Below are positions 16,279-21,986 of a stretch of 21,986 bases of DNA, piece by piece. How positions within the stretch are numbered: position 1 is the stretch's first letter; every line of letters starts with the position of its first letter. Under the pieces are notes generated by a model. The model was given only the letters and a program-made list of their open reading frames with translations, did no database searches and was not told where the DNA came from. Source of the stretch: Candidatus Hydrogenedentota bacterium. Its GTDB lineage: Bacteria > Hydrogenedentota > Hydrogenedentia > Hydrogenedentales > CAITNO01. The stretch spans positions 1 to 21,986 of the forward strand of contig JAGLCZ010000451.1 of NCBI GenBank assembly GCA_023145975.1, in the 5' to 3' direction. Position numbers and translations under genes: made by a program.

Positions 16279-16494
16279 ATGAAAGAAGAGGCCATAGAAG
16301 TCGAAGGTACGGTGATGGAAACGTTACCGAATGCGATGTTTCGTGTTGAGCTGCAAAATGGTCACAAGATTCTGGCGCATATTTCCGGCAAAATGCGGAT
16401 GCATTATATTCGCATACTACCGGGAGATATTGTAAAGGTAGAGATGTCTCCATATGATTTGACTCGTGGGAGAATCACCTACCGTCAGAAATGA
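16279..16494 (+). CDS. infA: Translation initiation factor IF-1
   Basis: The 71-residue product is a single OB-fold that blocks the 30S A site during initiation. [41 protein letters not shown] and the C-terminal [10 protein letters not shown] are nearly consensus. The ribosome site is weak (TGGAAAA, about seven bases before the ATG). The order map-infA is common, but the rpmJ gene that normally follows infA is absent. Confidence 0.97.
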   Translation: MKEEAIEVEGTVMETLPNAMFRVELQNGHKILAHISGKMRMHYIRILPGDIVKVEMSPYDLTRGRITYRQK

Positions 16495-16625
16495 TATTTA
16501 TTGCTGGTGCAATGGTATGTAGCTTGCGCTGGAAACTATAACTCAAGATGGCTGAGGTTGCGCACGGAGTGCGACGGCTTTCCGCCTGTAAACCATAGAT
16601 TTGATATGTAAGGGAGAAAACGTAC
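16495..16625 (+). promoter_or_regulatory. rpsM leader with adjacent hairpins, no rpmJ
   Basis: This 131-base gap has no frame with the four-ligand pattern of L36. CGCAC (16561-16565) pairs with GTGCG (16569-16573) around GGA, extendable past a bulge through GT/AC. Next to it GGC (16576-16578) pairs with GCC (16584-16586). AAGGGAG (16610-16616) is the rpsM SD. In E. coli the alpha operon leader before rpsM folds into the S4-binding pseudoknot. No S4 gene follows here, so a similar role is only a possibility. Confidence 0.3.
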
Positions 16626-16994
16626 ATGGCACGTATAGTCGGCGTCGAACTTCCGCGTGATAAGCGCGTTGAAATTGGAGTTCAGGCAATCTACGGTATT
16701 GGTCCGACGAGGGCGCATAAGATGCTTGAGCGCATTGGTATCAACCCGGATACGCGGGTACGCGATCTTACCGACGAAGAAGTTACGAGGATTGCGAATT
16801 CACTGCAGGATGAGTATAAGGTCGAAGGTGATTTGCGCCGTGAAGTTACCGCGAATATAAAGCGGTTAATGGATATTAATTCCTATCGCGGCTCGCGACA
16901 TAAACGTGGATTACCAGTTCGGGGACAGCGCACTCATACTAATGCACGTACCCGTAAGGGACCGCGTCGCATGGCAGTGGTAAAGAAAAAATAA
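16626..16994 (+). CDS. rpsM: 30S ribosomal protein S13
   Basis: The 122-residue product forms intersubunit bridges from the 30S head and contacts P-site tRNA with its basic tail. [27 protein letters not shown] and [27 protein letters not shown] are diagnostic. The ATG has AAGGGAG nine bases upstream. It opens the alpha part of the superoperon. Confidence 0.97.
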   Translation: MARIVGVELPRDKRVEIGVQAIYGIGPTRAHKMLERIGINPDTRVRDLTDEEVTRIANSLQDEYKVEGDLRREVTANIKRLMDINSYRGSRHKRGLPVRGQRTHTNARTRKGPRRMAVVKKK

Positions 16995-17070
16995 GTTATT
17001 GTAGGCGCAGTGATATTTCACAGAGCGTCGATGTTCATTACACATGGCATTTCGCCAGGAGAATTTGAAC

Positions 17071-17469
17071 GTGGCAAAAGATAAGAAAAAAGGCAAGAGT
17101 AAGAAACGCAAACAGATGTTAAATGTCACTGCAGGTGTAGCACACATTCAGGCGACGTTTAACAACACAATCATCTCCATTACCGACCCGCAAGGCAATG
17201 TTATCTCGTGGTCGAGTGCTGGGCAGGTTGGTTTCTCTGGTTCGCGCAAAAGCACAGCCTTTGCAGCGCAGTTGGCTGCCGAGCAGGCAGGCAAGAAGGC
17301 GCTTGATATGGGATTGAAAGAGGTGAGGGCTTATGTTAACGGTCCTGGTGCAGGTCGTGAGTCTGCTATTAGAGCGATTCAGGCATGTGGACTTACTGTT
17401 ACCCTGATACGTGATGTAACGCGTATTCCGCATAATGGCTGTCGTGCACCTAAACGTAGGCGTGTATAG
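17071..17469 (+). CDS. rpsK: 30S ribosomal protein S11
   Basis: The 132-residue product lies on the 30S platform by the E site. [22 protein letters not shown] and the ending [18 protein letters not shown] are family blocks. The start is GTG 17071, which gives [14 protein letters not shown] with AGGAG (17057-17061) nine bases upstream. ATG 17044 is in frame but encodes atypical residues and includes that ribosome site. rpsD, which often follows, is not here. Confidence 0.96.
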   Translation: MAKDKKKGKSKKRKQMLNVTAGVAHIQATFNNTIISITDPQGNVISWSSAGQVGFSGSRKSTAFAAQLAAEQAGKKALDMGLKEVRAYVNGPGAGRESAIRAIQACGLTVTLIRDVTRIPHNGCRAPKRRRV

Positions 17470-17534
17470 AATAAGTTTGGGGCTTAGTTCCCTGCCGGGT
17501 GTAATTACGAATGCCGGCTTGGCTTATTTTCTTT
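17470..17534 (+). promoter_or_regulatory. Structured rpsK-rpoA junction ending in a T-rich run
   Basis: AATAAG (17470-17475), directly after the rpsK stop, pairs with CTTATT (17523-17528). Inside are GGG (17480-17482) / CCC (17490-17492) and GCCGG (17494-17498) / CCGGC (17514-17518). The outer arm runs into TTTTCTTT (17527-17534). This three-helix arrangement with a T-rich tail resembles an attenuator at the place where rpsD would normally be. Partial termination is inferred. Confidence 0.4.
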
Positions 17535-17576
17535 CGAGTTTAAGTAATTAACATGAGTCTGGAGAGGCGTGTACAT

Positions 17577-18641
17577 ATGAACGAAAAAGACTTCACTATT
17601 CCGAAGATTTATCACATTGAAGAGGGCGCTGATAATTATTATGCGCGTGTAGTTGCGGAACCTTTTGAACGTGGATATGGAACCACAATTGGAAACTCGC
17701 TGCGGCGGGTATTGCTTGCATCTCTTGACGGTAGCGCTGTTACGGCTATTCGTTTTGAAGATGTGCCCCATGAGTTTTCTGCGATCCCCGGTGTCTTTGA
17801 GGATACAACTGATGTGGTCCTCAATCTGAAACGTTGTAGAATTCGTCTTAATGAAGGTGAGTCTATTATTTTCACTTTTGTTCATAAAGGCGAAGGGGAA
17901 GTGACTGCTGAAGATTTATTTAAAGAGCAGGATATTGATGTATTTAACCCTGATATGGTTATCTTTACTGCTGTCAATAAAGACACAGAAGTTACTATGG
18001 AGATCAAGGTTGCACGTGGACGTGGTTACAAAACTGCCGAAGAGTTTGAATTTGGTCATGCCCCCTTGGGCACCATTTATTTGGATGCCAATTTTTCACC
18101 GGTAACCAAGGTGAATTTTCAGATTCAGGATGCACGTGTTGGGAAAATGACGGATTATGATCGTTTATTGCTGGATGTGTGGACCGATGGTTCCATTGCG
18201 CCGGATGATGCAGTACGCCGTGCTGCGTCCCTGTTGATTCAGCACTTTGATATTTTTTCAAAGACTCTTGATACAGAGGAGCCGGATCTGGATGAGGTTG
18301 TAGAAGAAAATTCCGAGATGATGCGTTTATACGCAAAACCGGTCGAAGAGCTTGAATTGAGCGCGCGATCGGCAAATTGTCTGAAAGCGGCAAAGATAGA
18401 CGATGTGGGAGAGCTACTTTCGTTTACGGAAAGCGAAATGATGCAATTTCAAAATTTTGGTAAAAAGTCTTTAGATGAAATTAAAGCCATTCTGGAAACT
18501 CTGGGCTTAACTCTCGGCATGCGTAGTGCAACGGCCGAGGACCCGGAAGAAATCGATAGCAGCGACGTCAATAACGAAGATACCGAAAGCAGTGCCGATG
18601 AGGCCAACGATGCTGACGGTACCGCTGAAGATATGAACTAA
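17577..18641 (+). CDS. rpoA: DNA-directed RNA polymerase subunit alpha
   Basis: The 354-residue subunit dimerises to start polymerase assembly and binds upstream promoter DNA and activators. The N-terminal domain shows [21 protein letters not shown] and LPGxE-type segments. The C-terminal domain shows [19 protein letters not shown] with Arg264, equivalent to the DNA-contacting Arg265 of E. coli. After the usual end at LTLGM, about 38 more residues follow, of which the last 35 contain 15 Asp/Glu and no Lys/Arg. ATG 17577 is preferred because GGAGAGG (17561-17567) precedes it; ATG 17553 lacks a ribosome site. rplQ follows at 11 bases, its SD overlapping the stop. Confidence 0.97.
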   Translation: MNEKDFTIPKIYHIEEGADNYYARVVAEPFERGYGTTIGNSLRRVLLASLDGSAVTAIRFEDVPHEFSAIPGVFEDTTDVVLNLKRCRIRLNEGESIIFTFVHKGEGEVTAEDLFKEQDIDVFNPDMVIFTAVNKDTEVTMEIKVARGRGYKTAEEFEFGHAPLGTIYLDANFSPVTKVNFQIQDARVGKMTDYDRLLLDVWTDGSIAPDDAVRRAASLLIQHFDIFSKTLDTEEPDLDEVVEENSEMMRLYAKPVEELELSARSANCLKAAKIDDVGELLSFTESEMMQFQNFGKKSLDEIKAILETLGLTLGMRSATAEDPEEIDSSDVNNEDTESSADEANDADGTAEDMN

Positions 18642-18652
18642 GGAATTTAATT

Positions 18653-19027
18653 ATGCGCCATAGAAAATCAGGAAGACGGCTTGGCCGGAATATGTCCCAT
18701 CGCAAAGCCACGATGAAGCATCTGGCAGTTGCACTGTTCAGGCATGATGCCATTGAAACGGGTGTGTACAAAGCAAAGGAGCTTCGTATTTTTGCTGAAC
18801 CCCTTATTACGCTTGCAAAGACAGATACCGTTGCCAATCGGCGCCGTGCATTTGCAGCATTGCGTGATGATGAAGTGGTACGCAAGTTATTTGCCGAAAT
18901 TGCTCCTACCTATGCGGATCGTCCCGGTGGATACACACGAATCATGCGTCTTGGAAATCGTCTCGGAGATGCAGCGGAAACTGCACGTATTGAGCTTGTG
19001 GATCGCGGCGAATACCAGATCGACTAA
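18653..19027 (+). CDS. rplQ: 50S ribosomal protein L17
   Basis: The 124-residue product lies at the bottom of the large subunit near the tunnel exit. [28 protein letters not shown] is the family N-terminus, and the [25 protein letters not shown] end is typical. AAGGA overlaps the rpoA stop, eight bases before the ATG, so the two genes are probably coupled. It is the last gene of the superoperon and is followed by a terminator. Confidence 0.97.
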   Translation: MRHRKSGRRLGRNMSHRKATMKHLAVALFRHDAIETGVYKAKELRIFAEPLITLAKTDTVANRRRAFAALRDDEVVRKLFAEIAPTYADRPGGYTRIMRLGNRLGDAAETARIELVDRGEYQID

Positions 19028-19053
19028 AACGTTCGTAAATACGATAATTATTT

Positions 19054-19096
19054 AACGAGAGAGGTTGTTTTAACAGCCTCTCTCGTTTCTTATTCT
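19054..19096 (+). terminator. Rho-independent terminator of the superoperon
   Basis: Arms at 19054-19069 and 19072-19087 pair for 16 bp with one G-U, around a very small loop, and a T-rich stretch follows (TTTCTTATTCT). It lies between the rplQ stop and the stop of the convergent PHP gene, so it may serve both directions, although the opposite strand lacks a strong U-run. Confidence 0.85.
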
Positions 19097-19110
19097 ATCG
19101 TTATCTTAGG

Positions 19111-20454
19111 TTATACTGATGCTTTTAGGAGTTCTTTGGGACCCATCTCAGGAGTAATAGCATCCATACCTGCGCTTATACCGGGCTTGATTTGCTTTCC
19201 GAACTTTGCAAAAAAACGATTTTTTTCGATTGTTGTGGAAAAGGAGTTTTCTGCCCATTCACTCAGATAGCCCATACAAGCATGGGTTTGAAGAGCGGTG
19301 TGACCGTTTAGCAGATACATGCCTTCCTGGAAGTCGTGGAAGTATGGGCGTAGTTCGGGTGCATTTAAGTCATCTACAAAGCGCTGTCCATAAGCATTCA
19401 TTTCTGTACCGATGAAAATAGGTAAATCCCGTTTACGTGTTTGCTGCATGAACGCTTCAAATTTCTTTAATTTTAATTCTTTTTGATCTGCATCTTTAAT
19501 ATTCCAATTCCGTTCTGGAATAGCAGCTACTGCTGCTGCGCCTGATGCGATCATGGTGTCAATCAGATCATCCATTTTTGATTCACCGGAAGAGGTGCCG
19601 TCAAGGAAAGTCATCGTGGGGATGGCACCGTTAGCCAGGAATAAGTGATTCACTTCCTCAAGTACTGGAAAGTCTTTTCCTTGTGCCTGCATATAGCCTA
19701 CGCCCCCGGCTTTCATTGTTTTACTTCGTAATAACCCCTGAAATGCAGGAGGATCAGGGATTGTCATCGCTACTTTCTCTTCTGATATACCTAACTTTTT
19801 TGCCCAGTAGGAATTTAATTCGGAAGTATTTGGGAAGGTATTGCAGGATTTATCATAATAGGCGGCGCAAAGATGGCGTTCTGTTACATTTCCTGCTGGT
19901 GTTAAGGGGAGAACATCGTTTTCGTAATCAAGGGCAATTTCTTCCAGCAAGGTGTTCACACGGTCGATAATAGTTTGCGTGCGTTGTTGTGCCATTCCTT
20001 TTATTTGCCGCAGCAGGGAAGCATCCTTACCGGATATACTTGAGGAAGAAAACCCCATACCAACGTGGTAAGAGATTCCCGGTTCACCGGGTGAGTTTAT
20101 TTCATCGTCAGAAAACCCGGGAACGAAAACCCGGGTTTCAAGTCCTGCACCACCGCGCAGCCCTAAACGTGTGCAGGCGTTCAGAAATTCATCTATACCG
20201 TCAAGCACATCAAAATCAACCAACCCCATGGCACATAACCCAGCCGCGCGTGCACGCCAGACCAGGGCGGTGGGCGAATAGCCATAGCCGCTGAAGGAAA
20301 AGAAGGAATGGCAGTGCATGTTGAAGTGATCGCCCAGAGGAGGCAAGGTGATTGTACCTGAATTGACCGCATCAATAAGTGCGTCCAGCGCTTCCTGTCG
20401 TTCCGTGGCATCTAAACTGTCCAATTGCTTTTCAAGTTCTTCGCGAATCGGCAT
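19111..20454 (-). CDS. PHP-domain protein, putative metal-dependent phosphoesterase
   Basis: A 447-residue soluble protein convergent with rplQ. Near the N-terminus it has HCHSFFSFSGYGYSP (residues 47-61), matching the first PHP motif HxHS. Candidate ligands follow at Asp80 and Asp82 (GLVDFDVLDG), Glu106 (GAGLETRV) and His130 (ISYHVGMGF). Later segments TERHL (191-195), GTEMNAYG (349-356), NGHTALQTHACMG and SAGMDAI (428-433) may complete the site. PHP proteins hydrolyse phosphoesters, for example histidinol phosphate, nucleotides or DNA ends, using two or three metals. The usual TDHD second motif reads VDFD here, so one histidine is replaced by Phe. The substrate is unknown. AAAGGA lies six bases before the ATG. 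It reads alone on this strand. Confidence 0.75.
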   Translation of the reverse strand: MPIREELEKQLDSLDATERQEALDALIDAVNSGTITLPPLGDHFNMHCHSFFSFSGYGYSPTALVWRARAAGLCAMGLVDFDVLDGIDEFLNACTRLGLRGGAGLETRVFVPGFSDDEINSPGEPGISYHVGMGFSSSSISGKDASLLRQIKGMAQQRTQTIIDRVNTLLEEIALDYENDVLPLTPAGNVTERHLCAAYYDKSCNTFPNTSELNSYWAKKLGISEEKVAMTIPDPPAFQGLLRSKTMKAGGVGYMQAQGKDFPVLEEVNHLFLANGAIPTMTFLDGTSSGESKMDDLIDTMIASGAAAVAAIPERNWNIKDADQKELKLKKFEAFMQQTRKRDLPIFIGTEMNAYGQRFVDDLNAPELRPYFHDFQEGMYLLNGHTALQTHACMGYLSEWAENSFSTTIEKNRFFAKFGKQIKPGISAGMDAITPEMGPKELLKASV

Positions 20455-20789
20455 GAGTATCCTTTCAATTGTTGCAGGATGGTACTGCAGGCTATTATTG
20501 AGATTATGTAAGTCGGCGAACCCTGAATCTTATGAAGAATCTGATCATAGCAGATATGGGGCTTACTGTACCAAGAAAATTTTACATGTAAAAGGATAGA
20601 AGATTTTTTTGACTTGGTATCGTCGATTGCTTGAATAGAATACACTGTTACAGTATACTCTCGTGGAAGATGTTAATTTCTAATGTCTTGTGATAAAGGA
20701 AGTTCTTTTGTTTACTTACCTGATGCGGTAGTATTGGCTAAGTAAAAAAAATATGGCATGATCGTGTCATGTATATTGGAGATGTAATC
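20455..20789. other. Divergent intergenic region with palindromes
   Basis: These 335 bases separate the divergent PHP gene and the membrane-protein gene and contain no recognisable gene or RNA. They hold a perfect 14-base palindrome TTTTACATGTAAAA at 20580-20593. They also hold a promoter candidate and a second dyad, given separately. On the - strand, TATGAT with TTGGTA 19 bases upstream is a weak promoter candidate for the PHP gene. The region is visibly AT-rich, as expected for promoters. Confidence 0.5.
20614..20657 (+). promoter_or_regulatory. Candidate promoter with overlapping dyad
   Basis: TTGGTA (20614-20619) and TAGAAT (20636-20641) are spaced by 16 bases and resemble sigma-70 -35 and -10 hexamers. 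The dyad TACACTGT (20641-20648) / ACAGTATA (20650-20657), with seven of eight positions symmetric around one T, starts at the last base of the -10. An operator there would sit over the start site. The downstream gene is the membrane protein at 20790. Confidence 0.35.
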
Positions 20790-21773
20790 ATGAAAAAAGG
20801 TTGTATTATCGTCCTGATTGTTCTTGCTGTTTTATTTTTATTACTTGCAGTATCGGGTGGGATTGCATTTGTATCTCTTGATAATAATTTTGGTATACGC
20901 CTTGCCCCGGCAATATCTCACGAAGAATTGGCGATGGATGAGACAAGGATCAGGATGGTGATTAAGCCTGAGTTAATTCTTCCCTTTCTCATTGATTTTA
21001 TTCCGGAAGATGTAGATATTGATACACATGGTGTAGAAATGCAGGCAATTTTGGATCAGGTAGTGCCGCGTGAAGTTGCCCTTCTTGTCAGTGGTGATAT
21101 GGTGGCGCGTAGTATGCATGTAACTTTCTTTGCAAATGAAAAACGCGGTGGTCCTTTTATTTGCACGCTTGTAAATGAAGATAACCCTTTCGAAAAAGTT
21201 ACGCAGATTGCTTGGACGAGTCTTGGTCTTGAACTATATGAGCGTGGTATGCTGGTAGCCGAAGGCGATCTTCCTGTTCCCGCAGCGGTAGAAGCTGAAT
21301 TGCTTGAAACCTGGCCAACACGTTCGTTACAACAGGTCGCCACAGTGCAGGGAAATAACCATATCGAGCTGGTGCTTGACAACAGTAATGGTGATATCCT
21401 TATGTTTGTGGCTGCTGTTGCTGAGGCTGCAGGAAACTCCTGGGAAGCGGTGCTTGAAGAACAGATGGCGAGTATGGTCACGGGTGTTATTAAGAGCATT
21501 GGTGTTGCCCGGTTGATTGCCAATATGATTGATACTGATACCGCAGAAATCACCCTTGATATTACGGCGGATTCGGATAGTGGGGCAGGTTTACAATTTC
21601 TGATATCCGGCATTGCCCTGCCTCAGTTGAAAAATTTACTCAAAGAGGAGTATGGACTGGTTCTTGAGGGAGATTCAATGTGGGATGAAGAGAAGGGGGC
21701 TGTATTGGGCACATACACATTAACTGGTCTTGATACATTTATTCGTCAGCAAATAGAGGATGATCAGGTGTAG
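20790..21773 (+). CDS. Hypothetical membrane-anchored protein
   Basis: I do not recognise this 327-residue protein. It begins MKKGCIIVLIVLAVLFLLLA, a basic start followed by about 22 hydrophobic residues to SGGIAFV. This is either a signal anchor or an uncleaved signal peptide, and the cysteine precedes the hydrophobic core, so it is not a lipobox. The remaining roughly 290 residues are acidic and probably extracytoplasmic, with several branched-chain-rich strands (ELVLDNSNGDILMFVAAVAEAAG; AEITLDITADSDSG). It has no evident catalytic motif or repeat. The start at 20790 was chosen because GGAG (20778-20781) is eight bases upstream; ATG 20769 adds seven residues and lacks an SD. It may be co-transcribed with the methyltransferase downstream. 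Confidence 0.7.
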   Translation: MKKGCIIVLIVLAVLFLLLAVSGGIAFVSLDNNFGIRLAPAISHEELAMDETRIRMVIKPELILPFLIDFIPEDVDIDTHGVEMQAILDQVVPREVALLVSGDMVARSMHVTFFANEKRGGPFICTLVNEDNPFEKVTQIAWTSLGLELYERGMLVAEGDLPVPAAVEAELLETWPTRSLQQVATVQGNNHIELVLDNSNGDILMFVAAVAEAAGNSWEAVLEEQMASMVTGVIKSIGVARLIANMIDTDTAEITLDITADSDSGAGLQFLISGIALPQLKNLLKEEYGLVLEGDSMWDEEKGAVLGTYTLTGLDTFIRQQIEDDQV

Positions 21774-21861
21774 GTACTTTTTATGGAAATATATACTGAT
21801 CGATAGAATATTCCCGGGGGTATTTCGCAGCGAGGGTGGGGTGTGATCGGATCCGGTATTG

Positions 21862-21986
21862 ATGAAAAGTGAAATACAATATGTGCATGGATATACTTCC
21901 AGAGAATTAGGGCGGTTGCTGGAGTCTGCCGATGTACTGCAACAGCTGCTGCATGGCAATACAATGTATTCGCAGGATATGCTTGT
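21862..21986 (+). CDS. Probable SAM-dependent methyltransferase, N-terminal fragment
   Basis: An open frame from ATG 21862 runs off the window after 41 codons. It reads YVHGYTSRELGRLLESADVL followed by QQLLHGNTMYSQDM. The pattern VHGYSxRExxRLxxxAxxLxxLLHxxTxY is how a group of class I SAM-dependent methyltransferases begins, just before the VLExGCGxG cofactor motif, which would lie beyond the edge. The assignment is from this N-terminal pattern only, and the substrate is unknown. The ribosome site is weak (CGGAT about ten bases upstream). The 88-base gap from the previous gene has no clear terminator, so the two may be transcribed together. Confidence 0.6.
   Translation, partial: MKSEIQYVHGYTSRELGRLLESADVLQQLLHGNTMYSQDML

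Noticed and set aside
1..21986. CRISPR arrays, tRNA, rRNA, insertion sequences, phage or defence genes
   Set aside because: No spaced direct repeats, transposase, integrase or RNA-gene signatures were seen on either strand.

Overview
The window is almost entirely one bacterial translation/transcription superoperon read on the + strand, joining the classical str, S10, spc and alpha clusters without a break. The order is rpsL(3' end)-rpsG-fusA-tuf-rpsJ-rplC-rplD-rplW-rplB-rpsS-rplV-rpsC-rplP-rpmC-rpsQ-rplN-rplX-rplE-rpsN-rpsH-rplF-rplR-rpsE-rplO-secY-map-infA-rpsM-rpsK-rpoA-rplQ (1-19027). A strong inverted repeat with a T-rich tail (19054-19096) ends it. Downstream are a convergent PHP-domain gene on the - strand (19111-20454), a 335-base divergent intergenic region, an unrecognised membrane-anchored protein (20790-21773), and the first 41 codons of a probable SAM-dependent methyltransferase cut by the window edge (21862-21986).

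The organism is a bacterium of moderate GC content (impression, high forties percent). Bacterial features are the S10-spc-alpha order, Shine-Dalgarno (SD) sites before most genes, an RpoA with a C-terminal domain, SecY, IF-1 and the zinc-free S14. Four genes often found in these clusters are not at their usual places: rpmD (L30), adk, rpmJ (L36) and rpsD (S4). GTG and TTG starts are frequent (fusA, rpsS, rpmC, rplE, rpsN, rplF, secY, rpsK). The phylum cannot be fixed from the sequence. The methyltransferase start and general protein character remind me of Planctomycetota- or Hydrogenedentota-like lineages, but this is an impression only.

The operon products build both ribosomal subunits, supply the two elongation GTPases and IF-1, make the RNA polymerase alpha subunit, and provide the SecY channel and methionine aminopeptidase that act on nascent chains. 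Inside this ordinary layout the less ordinary signals are of two kinds. First, several junctions can fold into hairpins, some at places where E. coli has autogenous control sites: rpsL-rpsG (S7) and rplX-rplE (S8). Others are at rpsJ-rplC, fusA-tuf, the map leader, the infA-rpsM junction and rpsK-rpoA. Second, two core proteins carry low-complexity tails of opposite charge: an Arg/Gly-rich tail on S3 and an acidic tail on RpoA.

I found no CRISPR array, tRNA, rRNA, insertion sequence, phage gene or defence system. The least explained part is the accessory end after 19100.
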